From assembly GCA_964448675.1 (NCBI GenBank), contig CAYUZU010000004.1, positions 186,001 to 250,000 of the forward strand: 64,000 nucleotides of DNA, in the 5' to 3' direction. The translations under genes and the position numbers were made by a program. The notes beneath the pieces are model-generated. The model saw nothing but the letters and a program-made list of their open reading frames with translations, was not told the origin of the DNA and made no database searches. Positions within the stretch are counted from its first letter, which is position 1, and every line of letters begins with the position of its first letter. The DNA comes from CAYUZU01 sp964448675. GTDB taxonomy: Bacteria > Planctomycetota > Phycisphaerae > UBA1845 > Fen-1342. Positions 14,913 through 25,400 of this stretch are shown in pieces.

Positions 14913-17900
14913 TCAGCTTGACGCCGCGGCGCGGGCCGCCCGGCGGCTGCGCAGCACCAGCCCGACGATGCAGACGACGATCCCCGCGATCGGCAGCACG
15001 CCGGTGACCAGGCTCGCCAGGCCGAGCACGATCAGCAAGCCCGGGCCCGCCGGACTCAGCACCCGCCAGCCGCCGCGCGTCGCCACCACACGCCCCGCGA
15101 TGAGCACGATCAGCACGGCGAGCACCAGTCCGGCGTGCTCGAAGCTCTCGACGGTGTCAGCCTGGACGGCGTGGGCGGTGATTTCGACGTCGCCCCGCGG
15201 TGTGGTGAAGAAGAACGCCTGGCCGCGCGTGGGGAAGTCGACGTCGAGGCTGGCCAGGCCCCCGACGACCATGGTTTCGGGGCGGATCGTGACGTCCCCG
15301 TCGGCAATGTCTGCGGTCGTCAAAGGGCTCGGCGCCTGGGTTTCCCAATCGCGGGTCGGCGCTCCAATACCGCGGGCGGCGCCGGCCGCGTCCTGCCGCC
15401 GATCTTCGAGCCGCCGCGCGTAGAGATCGGCGGTCTGCTCCGCACTGCGCGCCTGCTGCTGGCGCTGCCGGCCACGGCCGCCGGCCGCCATTTGCGCTTC
15501 GTGTATGGCGCCCTCCAGCGCCGGTGCGCTGGCAGGGGGCTGCGCCTTGCTCACGGTATTCATGTCGAGCCTGGGGGCGATCAGCAGCCGGCCCTTCTTG
15601 TCCGCTTGGGTCGCAGCTGTCTGGCGCAGCGCGTTGGTCTCGAGCCAGTCCGTGTCGAAGTCGCCCGCCGCCTTGCCGTCGTCTGCGGCGGTCTTGCCCT
15701 GGGCCGCGTCGAAGTTGCCCGGCATGAGCTGCACATAGTTGCGGGCCCGCTGCGTTTGCTGCTGGTCGTACAGGCCGAACATGCGGGTGCGGTTGTCAGC
15801 GAGGGCTTCGCCCGCGGCGGGCTGCTGTTCGAGTTGCTGCAGCTGCGCGGCGCCGAAGTTGAACGCTTCGTTGTTGCTCAGAATCTCCGGATGTAATTCG
15901 GCCTCGTAACCCTGGTTCAAGACGCTGACCCGGTACGCGGAGTTCTGACCCTGCATCTCGCGAAAGCTCGATGCCGCCCGCAGTCGCTCGAAAGCCGAGT
16001 CGCTTTGCATCGTACGCGTCAACCGCTCGGCGAGCTGCGTCTGGTAGCGCAAGTGCCCTGCGATGAGGTCGGGCTCGCCCGCGACCTGCGTCATCGTCCC
16101 GTCGAAGTCGAGCCAGTTGTAGCTTTCCGGGAGGTGCAGCCGCACCTGGCTCAGCTCGACCGCGATGTTGACACTCCGCACCAGCGGAAAACGGAGCCGC
16201 TCGTACGCCCCCGCCAGCGTCACCTGCCCGCCGTAGTGCAGCACGACGGCGTAGTCGCCGGCCCCGGCCGCCGTCTTGATCAGCGGGATGCGGACGCGTC
16301 CCGCCTCTCCGTCCGCGGTACGGGCCGGCTTCACCGGACGTTGGTCGACGCGCACCGTCCACAGCTCGGCGCCCGCCGGCAGCTCGACCTCGAGATACGC
16401 CTCGCTGGTGTTGTGCATGTGGAAGATCTGCCGCGCGCGGTAGGTGCCGTGGGCGTCGACCGCGAGCACGGCCTCGGCCAGGCCGATGCGGGCGCCGGCC
16501 GTCGCGACGACATCGCGTCGTTGCGTGGCGTACGTCAGCCGCGGCGCGTCGCCCGTCACGAGATAGGCTTCGGTCAATTCCGTGCCAAGCAGCGCGCGCA
16601 GCGCCTGCCAGGCCTTCTCCTGCCGCGACAGGGCTTCGAGCCCGATCAGCTCCGTGACGACCAGCTCGTCGCGGCCCGCGTTCTCGAGCGTCACCGACCG
16701 CCGCTCCGTGTGACCGGTCTCGACCAGCGGGATCGGCGCCCGGTGCGGCTCCGGCGTGAGCAGCCGATCGTGCTCGACCAGCACGCGCAGGTCGCCCATG
16801 ATGTCGTCCTGCAGCGTCAACGATACACGCACCGGCGCACCGGGCGAGTCGGCGGTCGGCGTGATCGCACGCTGCCGCAGCATCGGCACGACAATGCGCG
16901 CGTCGGCCATCCAGGGCGGCAACGTGAATGCGAGCTCGCGGATGCCCGCCTGGCGGATATCGAAATCGAGCAGGATCGTCTCTTCGATCGTCGTCTCGGT
17001 GATGCGCACGTTGGTGATCGTGGCGCAGCGCACGACCGGCGCCCGCGGCGTGATCTCGAGCGTGGCGCCGTAACCGGGCAGCCCTTCGTCCCGGCTGGAG
17101 CCGTGAAACGCGATGCGGGCCAGCGCGCGCTGCGCGGGCGTCATCCAGTGTGCCGCCTGTGACGGGCGGAACTGGCTGATGTTCTTCAGGTCGGTGGCCT
17201 GGATATCCAGCGCCGGGTCGGCCTGGATCACGATGGTGGTGGTCTGCTCGGTTACGTCCAGCACGCCGACCTGCGGCAGCGCAACGGTCGCGACCGGGCC
17301 GCGCGGGCCGAGCACGCCGCGGACGATCACGTCGAAGAACTGCGGCTGGCCGGTGGCGAGGTAGAGCGACAGCAGCTGGTGCTCGTCACGCGTGTCCGTC
17401 ACCCACGCGAAGACGCCCGGGGCGAGCACGTCATCGATCTGCAGGTCGAGCGGCAGCAGCAACTGCACCGCATACACCGGCTGGCGGCGTGGCTCGAAGC
17501 GCAAGCGCGTCTCGAGCGTGCGCTCCTGCTCGGCAATCCGCACGACGGTGTCGATGTTGACGGAGGGCGGGCCGCCAGCGGCGGCAATGTCCAGCGTCAC
17601 GGTGAACGGGACCGTGCCGAAGCGATAGGCCTGAAACGCCGCGGCCCCCAGCGGGCTGGCGAAGCTGTCGCCCGTAGCGCCGGCGACTCCCGCGATATCG
17701 GCGGGGAGGTCGGTGCGCGTCGCGCCGCGCACGTCGCGTACGAGCATCTCCAGCCGCGGACTGCGCCGCAACGTCAGCACGCCCCTATGCAACGCCGCCC
17801 CGTCGACCACGACGTTGGGCGCGTCCAGTGTCGTCGTCGCGTCTTCCTGCAGCGTCTGGCGGCGGTGCAGCACCACGCGCGTCTGATCGACGCGGCTGGC

Positions 17901-20900
17901 GGGTGCGAGCAGGGTCACGTCGACTCGGCGCTGTCCGCCGGCCGACGTCGCATCATCAATAGTCCAGCCGCGCACGTTCGGGCCCGCGACGCCCTCCACG
18001 AGGTAGTCCGCCGGCACCAGCAGCGAGAATCGGTCCTGCTCGACGCGGCCGAAGTCGAGATCGAGCTGCCAGACGAGCCGTTGCCCGTCCTCGCGCACGT
18101 CGAAGACGGCCGTCGATTCGACCGTCAGGCTGGGATCCACCTGCCCGCCGAGCACGCGCGGTCGCCAGCGGACATCGAGGCGGCCGTCGTCGCCCAGGCT
18201 CGTGTGGATCATCTGGTCGTCGGCCGTCGTCTCGTAGTTCGTCTGGTCGTGCACGTTGCCGAGTTGCACCTCGGTGGCGGCCTGCGGCACCTGCAAGGTC
18301 AGGGCGGCAGCCGGACTGGGCGGCAGCTGGGCCCGCACAATCCGCCAGCCGCCGCTACGCTGCAATGGAATGCGCAAGACGAAGCGAAACTCGTGACGAC
18401 CGGCCCCGTTCACCAGCAGCCGAAACAGCGGCTGAGCGCGGCTGACGGTGTCCCCGGCCTGGCGAAGCTGCTGGATGGCCGCCGCTCCCTGCGGGTCCGG
18501 TGCTACGACGTCGAGCCGTGCCGCCGTGCCGTCGAGCAGCGCCTCGGTGAGCACGCCGCCCGCGATCGAGAGCGGCACGGTGACCGTGTCATCGGCGAAC
18601 ACCGCGATGTGCAACGCACCGCGCACCGTCAGCTCGTCGCCCGCCTGTAGCTCGGCTTCGTACGCTGCTCCGGCCAGGGCATAGCGCGCGGGAGGCGACG
18701 GCGCTTCGTCGCGGAGATGAGCCCGTTGCCAGAGCTCCAGGTACTTGGCATACGGAATGAGAACCTGGTCTTCGGGCGCTGGTCGCAGTGGCAGCGCCGC
18801 CGTGTTCGGGTCATAGGGCACGATGGTGGCGTCCGGCGGCACCACCAGCGGCGCGGCTTGTGCGGGATCGAACGGCAGCATCCGCTGCGCGGGCTGCGCG
18901 ACCGTCGTTGCCGCCACGGCCAGCAGCAGGAGAGCGGCCGTCGCGCCCGGTGCATGCCGTGACGCCTTCGGCAACGCGGCGATCAATGCCCGTATGGTCA
19001 TGCGCGCCAGCCCAACGGCCAGGTACAGCGGTACGAGCAGGCAGGCGGCATAGAAGACACGATTGGTGACGTGGGCCAGTTCCGGCCGGCCAGTGACCAG
19101 GGGCGCGATTGTCGCCAGCAGGATCACGACGACGATGTAGCTGATCTTGGTGCTCGCGCGGCGGTTCAGCAGGGCCACGCCGAGCAGCGCGACCGCCGTC
19201 GCCAGGCCCCAGCTCAGCGCGCTCACCCGACGCGTCTGGGCCAGCAGCACCTCCAGGCGCGGGGCACCGCTCAGGCTGCGGAACATGACGGCGTCGTCGA
19301 CCTGCTGCAGCGTGATCTTGAGACTGCGCATGCCTTCCAGCGCCCACGAGGCATAGCGCTCTGACTCGAGTTTCCTCGAAATCCCGCCACCGCGGCCGCG
19401 CGGGCTGCTCTCCGGTTCCTCCGGTGCGGCGTTGAACGCGATCAGCTCATCGGCGGGGCGGCGTGCGGACGATGGCTGCGTGCTGGCATAGTACTGCGCA
19501 CCGGATTCGAGTGCGTCGACCGCCCGGCTGGCACGTTTGCTGATCTCGCGCGCCCGGCTCAGGCTCGGCAGCAACCCGCCGTAGAAGAGGTTTACGCCGC
19601 CCGCCAGCCGGTAGAGGTACTGCGCGACCGTCCAGGCCGCCGGCTCGGGGGTGGTGTCGATGTTGCCGGTGAGACTGCCGACGTTGCGGACGATCCGCAC
19701 GCCGGTCGGCAGGTGCACCTGCCACGACACGTCGGCGATGGGGATGGTGACGGGGTCGCCCTCCTGCGTCCCGGGCAGCAGTAGCCGCAGGGCCGGGAGC
19801 GACACGTCGTCATAGAACCGCACCGGATCAATCGGCGTCTCGTACACGACGTGCAGGTCGCGCAACGCGTCCGACGCGCCGGTCAGGCTGAGCAGCAGGT
19901 ATTCGCCGGCGCGTTGCGGCCGGGCCGGCGCGCCGTCGAGCTCCATCGACCACAGCGTGGAGCCCGGCGGCAGGTCGATCGCGACGTAGCCCGTCTTGCT
20001 GCGCAGCTTCAGGTGGGCCGAGGTCTGGCTGATGCCCGCTTCGGCGATCAGCGTGACCAGCCCCGCGTGTTGCACGATCGCCGGCGGCAGCTCGTAGTGT
20101 GCCGGCCGCGACGTGCGCACCCGCACGCGCGGGTCGTCGCCAACGAAGCCGAATGCGCTCAGGCCGCCGGTCGTGGTGGCGGCCGGCTGGTACTCGGCGT
20201 TGGCCAGCTCGCCGACGTCCACCGGCCGTGGGTGTTCCAGGAGCTCGAGGTCGAGCTCGGCACTGCCCTCGACGGCGACGAAACCGGCCTGGTAGTCGAC
20301 GCCGTCAGCGAGCGCGATCGGCAGGTTCAGTTCGCGCGACTCGTCGTCGCCGAGCCGCTGCTCGAAGTCGAGTGCCAGGCGCACCGTGCCGTCCGTCGCA
20401 TTGCTGAGGAACGCCGTCCAGCGCCGCCGCTCGCCCGCCGGTGCGCCGACGTATTCCTTGATGCGGGTATTGCCCAGCGCCCGCAACGTGATGCTCTCCG
20501 GCGTGTCGGCCGGCAGCAGCAGCGAGAGCTCGCGCGTGCGGGCCCGGTCGATCTGGTAGACCAGCTCGCAGTGGGCCGACAGCAGGTCGGTCTGCAACCG
20601 GATGAAGGTGTACACCTCGGCCGTGATCTGCGGCTGCAGGCGCTCCACCGTGAACCGCGCCGTGAACGCGGCGCCGGCGGTGCGGTAGGCCTGGGCTCCC
20701 TCCAGCGCGGTCGGTGCGGCCAGCCCGAGCTGCGACGCCTCCGCCGGATTCAACGGCGTGAGCCCGTCGAGGGCGTCTGGACGCAACTCGAGGTCGCGGC
20801 CGGCGAACACCGCCAGCGTGCCCGCCTCCGCTTCACTGCCCGCAACAAGCAGGGCCGGCACGGCCACCTGGCGCGACGTCCAGGCCGAAAGCCAGTCCGG

Positions 20901-22430
20901 CGGCGTGCGCGTCGCATGCAGCCGCAGCGTGCAGGCGGTGCCCGCGGGGACGCCGGCGGGGATGCGGATGCGAATCGCGTGCTCGTCGTCTTCGCCGGCG
21001 GGCTGCACGTCGAACGGCAAAGCGGCGCCGGCGGCGTCCGTGACACGCTTTACATGCCACGCGGCCGGCAGTTGCAGCTCGACGGCAAACAGCGGTTCGA
21101 TTTCGTGCTGTACGCGAATACCGCCTTGCAACGTCAGGCCTTCTTCCTGCACCAGCAGCACCGTGCTGACCTGGCTCGTGATTCGGGGTTGCGGCGCGGC
21201 GAAGCGCGCGGCAATGCGCCGGCCCTGCATGCCGGTGGGCGCGTAGTACGCCGCCAGCACGCGCAGCGCCGGCGCGCCGGGGTCGGTCTGGAAGATGGTC
21301 GGCGGCAGGGCCTGGGCGATGACGTCGTTGTCGATCGGCAGCAGCCCGGCCTGGTCCAGCGCCTGCAGCTCCAGCGACGCCTCGCTGAGCAGGCCGACCA
21401 CGGTCGTCTCGCCCGCGACGTCCAGCGGCCGCAGCGCGGGCATCTGCCACGTTTGCAGTTGCGCCGGCGTGCGGATGGCCGACAGCGTCAGCACGACGGT
21501 GTCGCTCGTAGGTTCGCGCAGAATGACTTCGAGCGTCCTGGGTTCCGTCGCGTCGTCGATTGCCCAGTGCGACAGCAACGGCGTGTTGACGTCGGTCAGA
21601 TCGAAGCCGTCCGGCAGCGCGAAGCGGAAGCGTGAGACCGGGCGATGCAGGATTGCCATCGAGAACGTCGCGTGCAATTGCTCGTAGGCCCGGGTCACTT
21701 CGTCCACGATCACCGCCCGCGCGATTACCACGCGGCGCGTCTGCAGCAGCCGGTTGTTCAGCGTCATGACGAGCTCGACCGGCCCCGCGGGCGGCAGCAG
21801 GGTAAACCGCGTCTGCTGGGCGGCCTCGTCGAAGCGGCGCTCGATGACGGCCGCCCCGCGCCGAAACTCGACGTCGCCGGGGACCGCCATCGTCAGCGCC
21901 GTTGCGGGTGCGGTGGGGGCGGCGAAGCGCAGCGACTGCAGGGCGGCGGTGGCCTGCACGGGCGCGGTGAGCTCGACCTCGAGCTGATGCCGCCCGCTGC
22001 CCTGCACAAACAGCACCAGGCCGCCGGTGCGGTCGCGCCCGATCGCGGCGCCGGCACCGTCGAGCGTGGCGCGGCGCAGGCCGACATCAGCGAAGTCGAG
22101 CTCGAGGGTGTGGCGTCCCTCGGCAAGCACTTCCAGCGCGAGCGTGCCGCGGATCACCGCCCGCTCGCCCTGAAGCACCGCCTCATACGCGGCCGCGGTC
22201 AGCACGACCGAGCGCGGTGCCGGCGCCGCCGGCGTTTGTTCCGCCGTTGCCAGCAGGGCGTCGTATTCGCCACGCGTCAACAGCACGCGCTCGTTGTCGC
22301 CACCCAGCAGCGCGCCGAGTTGCTCGTACGGGACGTAGAGCTCGCGGTGGGGCGGCACGATCTCTACGGCTGAGCAGAGGCCGTGCGCGGCCAGGGCGAT
22401 TCCGAGGATGCAGATCCAACGCTTACGCAT
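14913..22430 (-). CDS. giant exported repeat protein, two fused units (2505 residues)
   Basis: The signal peptide is at 1-21 (ending LCSAVE). Unit B (about 22-1065) is beta-rich and carries recurrent modules such as PQPRITSQVSTVLLVQ (413-428) and LQPQITAEVYTFI (598-610), each leading to an amphipathic strand ending in LLP or QLP. Four hydrophobic helices follow at about 1070-1178; the last reads like a second signal sequence and begins unit C. Unit C (about 1185-2130) repeats the architecture, then has a Gln-rich low-complexity region (2190-2350) and three C-terminal helices (2434-2496). The motif LYVPYEQLGALL (31-42) recurs as VLIPYAKYLELW (1223-1234). I know no function. It overlaps the upstream partner gene by eight bases and is probably a fusion of two ancestral copies. 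Confidence 0.88.
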   Translation of the reverse strand: MRKRWICILGIALAAHGLCSAVEIVPPHRELYVPYEQLGALLGGDNERVLLTRGEYDALLATAEQTPAAPAPRSVVLTAAAYEAVLQGERAVIRGTLALEVLAEGRHTLELDFADVGLRRATLDGAGAAIGRDRTGGLVLFVQGSGRHQLEVELTAPVQATAALQSLRFAAPTAPATALTMAVPGDVEFRRGAAVIERRFDEAAQQTRFTLLPPAGPVELVMTLNNRLLQTRRVVIARAVIVDEVTRAYEQLHATFSMAILHRPVSRFRFALPDGFDLTDVNTPLLSHWAIDDATEPRTLEVILREPTSDTVVLTLSAIRTPAQLQTWQMPALRPLDVAGETTVVGLLSEASLELQALDQAGLLPIDNDVIAQALPPTIFQTDPGAPALRVLAAYYAPTGMQGRRIAARFAAPQPRITSQVSTVLLVQEEGLTLQGGIRVQHEIEPLFAVELQLPAAWHVKRVTDAAGAALPFDVQPAGEDDEHAIRIRIPAGVPAGTACTLRLHATRTPPDWLSAWTSRQVAVPALLVAGSEAEAGTLAVFAGRDLELRPDALDGLTPLNPAEASQLGLAAPTALEGAQAYRTAGAAFTARFTVERLQPQITAEVYTFIRLQTDLLSAHCELVYQIDRARTRELSLLLPADTPESITLRALGNTRIKEYVGAPAGERRRWTAFLSNATDGTVRLALDFEQRLGDDESRELNLPIALADGVDYQAGFVAVEGSAELDLELLEHPRPVDVGELANAEYQPAATTTGGLSAFGFVGDDPRVRVRTSRPAHYELPPAIVQHAGLVTLIAEAGISQTSAHLKLRSKTGYVAIDLPPGSTLWSMELDGAPARPQRAGEYLLLSLTGASDALRDLHVVYETPIDPVRFYDDVSLPALRLLLPGTQEGDPVTIPIADVSWQVHLPTGVRIVRNVGSLTGNIDTTPEPAAWTVAQYLYRLAGGVNLFYGGLLPSLSRAREISKRASRAVDALESGAQYYASTQPSSARRPADELIAFNAAPEEPESSPRGRGGGISRKLESERYASWALEGMRSLKITLQQVDDAVMFRSLSGAPRLEVLLAQTRRVSALSWGLATAVALLGVALLNRRASTKISYIVVVILLATIAPLVTGRPELAHVTNRVFYAACLLVPLYLAVGLARMTIRALIAALPKASRHAPGATAALLLLAVAATTVAQPAQRMLPFDPAQAAPLVVPPDATIVPYDPNTAALPLRPAPEDQVLIPYAKYLELWQRAHLRDEAPSPPARYALAGAAYEAELQAGDELTVRGALHIAVFADDTVTVPLSIAGGVLTEALLDGTAARLDVVAPDPQGAAAIQQLRQAGDTVSRAQPLFRLLVNGAGRHEFRFVLRIPLQRSGGWRIVRAQLPPSPAAALTLQVPQAATEVQLGNVHDQTNYETTADDQMIHTSLGDDGRLDVRWRPRVLGGQVDPSLTVESTAVFDVREDGQRLVWQLDLDFGRVEQDRFSLLVPADYLVEGVAGPNVRGWTIDDATSAGGQRRVDVTLLAPASRVDQTRVVLHRRQTLQEDATTTLDAPNVVVDGAALHRGVLTLRRSPRLEMLVRDVRGATRTDLPADIAGVAGATGDSFASPLGAAAFQAYRFGTVPFTVTLDIAAAGGPPSVNIDTVVRIAEQERTLETRLRFEPRRQPVYAVQLLLPLDLQIDDVLAPGVFAWVTDTRDEHQLLSLYLATGQPQFFDVIVRGVLGPRGPVATVALPQVGVLDVTEQTTTIVIQADPALDIQATDLKNISQFRPSQAAHWMTPAQRALARIAFHGSSRDEGLPGYGATLEITPRAPVVRCATITNVRITETTIEETILLDFDIRQAGIRELAFTLPPWMADARIVVPMLRQRAITPTADSPGAPVRVSLTLQDDIMGDLRVLVEHDRLLTPEPHRAPIPLVETGHTERRSVTLENAGRDELVVTELIGLEALSRQEKAWQALRALLGTELTEAYLVTGDAPRLTYATQRRDVVATAGARIGLAEAVLAVDAHGTYRARQIFHMHNTSEAYLEVELPAGAELWTVRVDQRPVKPARTADGEAGRVRIPLIKTAAGAGDYAVVLHYGGQVTLAGAYERLRFPLVRSVNIAVELSQVRLHLPESYNWLDFDGTMTQVAGEPDLIAGHLRYQTQLAERLTRTMQSDSAFERLRAASSFREMQGQNSAYRVSVLNQGYEAELHPEILSNNEAFNFGAAQLQQLEQQPAAGEALADNRTRMFGLYDQQQTQRARNYVQLMPGNFDAAQGKTAADDGKAAGDFDTDWLETNALRQTAATQADKKGRLLIAPRLDMNTVSKAQPPASAPALEGAIHEAQMAAGGRGRQRQQQARSAEQTADLYARRLEDRRQDAAGAARGIGAPTRDWETQAPSPLTTADIADGDVTIRPETMVVGGLASLDVDFPTRGQAFFFTTPRGDVEITAHAVQADTVESFEHAGLVLAVLIVLIAGRVVATRGGWRVLSPAGPGLLIVLGLASLVTGVLPIAGIVVCIVGLVLRSRRAARAAASS

Positions 22431-25400
22431 GGTCGTCTCCCTCTGCGGGCTTGGCCTGCGCGTCGCTCGATGCCTGTGCGGGCGGCGGTTCCGGCGGCTC
22501 CGGTGATTCGGCCGGCGCGGCCGGGGGCAGCGGCTCAGCGGGCGCTTCGCGGCGACGCTGCGGCCGCGTCCAGCCGAAGTACTGCACGAGCCACAGGATC
22601 AACACCACGGCCCCCGCCGAGATGGTCGCGCCATCCAGCACCTGCCGCACGAAGGTCGGGAGGAACACAGCCGCGAGGATGAGCGCCGTGGCCGCGGCGC
22701 CGACGACCACCAGCCGCGTACGGGACCCGGCCCGCAGCAACAGCAGCCCCGCGAGGACCACCGCCCCGACGGCCAGCACCTGCAGCAGCGTCTGGTCGAC
22801 GGTGATCAGCGCCAGCGTGCCGGCTGGCGGCGGTGGCGGCCGCAGCGTCGAGAACAGGTACGGCCGGCCGTCGGTCGGGAATCGCTGCACCGGGTCGCCG
22901 CTGACCGCGACTCCTTCGGTGACCCAGCTGGCCAGGCTGCCGTCGCTGCGGCGCGGCGCCGCGCTGTATCCCGTGAGGTCATCCCAGTCCCAGCGCAACT
23001 CGTCCCCCCACGGGCCGCGCCAACCCAGCAGCGCCCAATCCTCAGGCAGATACGCCACCAGGTAGACCTTCTGCACGGCGGGATCGGCCGGAAAGACCGG
23101 CCCGCTCAGCGCCAAGCCGCAATCCGGCAGGCTGTAGCGGACCTCGAGCACGAACGGCGTTTCCGGGTCGCGCCCCACCAGCGGGACGAAGAAGGTATCT
23201 TCCTGGCCGCGTTCGAGCGCCACCGGCTGGCCATCGATGCGCAACGGGTCCGCATCGAACTCGACGCCGGCGGGCAGCTGCAGCGCCAAACGCTGCTGCG
23301 CACTCCGCATCCGGTACAGCGCCTGGACCGCCAGTCGCTCGCTGCGGGTCACGACCATGCGCAGCAGGGCCCGCTCGACGCTCGTGTGCTTGACCTGCTC
23401 GAGCTGGTACCGCGTCGCGCTCACTGCGAGCTGCCACGCGTCATAGAACTCGAATGCGCGCGCCACGCCGCCGCTGCGCAGGGTGCCCCCGCCGCTATGC
23501 AGATCGTGCTGCGGGTCGATCGGGCGCAGGCCGGTCGGGCGCGCCTCGCCGTCGCGGCCAATCGCCCGGATGTCGATGCCTTCGGACTTGGCCAGCGCGA
23601 CCTGCCCCCAGGTGCGATCGGCCCCCGCCGGTCGCAGGTGCGGCACGTCGATCGTGATCGGCTGCCCGACGTCCAGCTTGCCGAGCTCGCGCTCCCATGC
23701 CAGGTCGATCTGCACGCGGCCCTTGAGCACTGCTTCCCCGTGGAGCGCCCAGGCGACGTAACCATCCGGCGGCGGCGGGTCCGCATCCTTGATGATGCTC
23801 TCGCGGACGTTCGGGGTCTCGACCTGGATACGTGGTGCGATCTCGGCCGGGATGTCGACACGCAGCCTGGGCACGGCGCTGTAACGAACGTCGTAGTCAA
23901 ACGTGGCGTGGTACTTCACGACGCCCGGCTCCACGCGCACCGCCAGCAGCTGGCGCACATGAATCAGCGGTTTGCGCCGCTCCGCCACGACCTTCAGCGA
24001 CGCGGCCGATTCGCCAAAGGCAAAGGCCATCGTCGTGAAGCCGATCTTCTCCATGTCCTCGTGGTTGAACTGTGTCAGCTTGCCGGCACGGGCCTCAGCG
24101 GGACCGACGCTGCGCAGACCGACAACGTCGACCGGATTGATGCGCAGGCTTTCCGTCACGTACACGACGAGATGGCCGGTCTCACGCTCGACCGCGGCCC
24201 CGCCCACGCGCGGCACCGGGATCGGCAGGGTGAGCTGCTCGCCCGTCGGCTCGAGCAGGGCCGGCTCGCGCAACTGGCGATAGACCTGCACCTGCAGCCC
24301 GACGGGCCCGAGCGCCTGCCGCTGCAGGTCTATGAACAGGTGGTTAGGATCGTCGGGGTTGCGGTGATGATCCGCGACCTGGACGCCCGTGATGCCGGGG
24401 CGGTCGAGGCCGGTCACGCGGCCGATGCGAAAGTCCGGCGGCACCTGCACCACGAGCTGGAACACGCCGGCCCTCTCGATTTGCAGGATGCTGTTGAGAT
24501 TCAGCGTGAGTTGCCCCGGTCCCAGGAGGGCCTCCACCAGCGTGTCGGCCGTGATGCGCGGCTGGACCTTGTCGACCCGCAGGCGGAGTGTGAACGGCAG
24601 CGTGACGTAACGGTAAGCCAGGGCCGGCCGGGTCCCGCCGGGCGGCGCGTTCATCCGTGGCACCTCGGCCGCGTCCACCTGCAGCAGGCCGCTGCGCGCG
24701 ACGGGTTCGGCAAGCAGGCCGTCTGCGACGCTGACCAGGATCACACCCTGCTGGCGATTGACGTCGAGCGCCGCGACGACCGGGGCGGCGACCGTCCGCA
24801 TCTGCTGCCCTTCGGCCGCGAACTGCTCCAGTTCGACCAACAGCCCCTGCGCGTTACGCGCCGGCTCGAACAGCTCGACCGTGATCTGCTGCCCGTCCTC
24901 GTCGCCGGTCACCGACCATTGCCGCACGTTCGCGTCGTACACGTTGACGACCTTCTGCTCGGCCGGCACACGCAGCACGAGTTGCGCCAACGCCGCGCGG
25001 CTGATGTCGTAAGCGAGCTGCGTGCGCGTCCGCACCACACCCTCGCCGATCCACAATTCCTGCGTCGTACGCACCGATACCAGCGGCTTGAGGCCCATGG
25101 CCCCCTCCGCCCGTGGCGTCCAGTCGATACGCACCTCGGGTGCCGCCCCGACGAACGCCAGCACCTCGGTGTGTTCCGGCGTATCCGTCTCCGTGGCGGC
25201 GGGCACCTCGGTCGCGGCCAGCAGCGGGTAGACATTCACCGTCACGCCGGCCTGCGGCACGGTGACCTTCCAGCGGCTGACCGGTGCCTGTGGGGCGGCG
25301 AACGACACGCTGTTGCGGCCGGGCGACTTGTTGAACGCCTTGGCGAACTCGAGCACGAGCTCGATTTCGCGCGTGGTGTCTTCGTCGTGCTCGATCAGCA

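Noticed and set aside
19851..21635. A 594-codon plus-strand frame inside the 2505-residue gene
   Set aside because: Compositional artefact of high-GC antisense DNA: no motif, no ribosome site, and full overlap with a well-supported gene.
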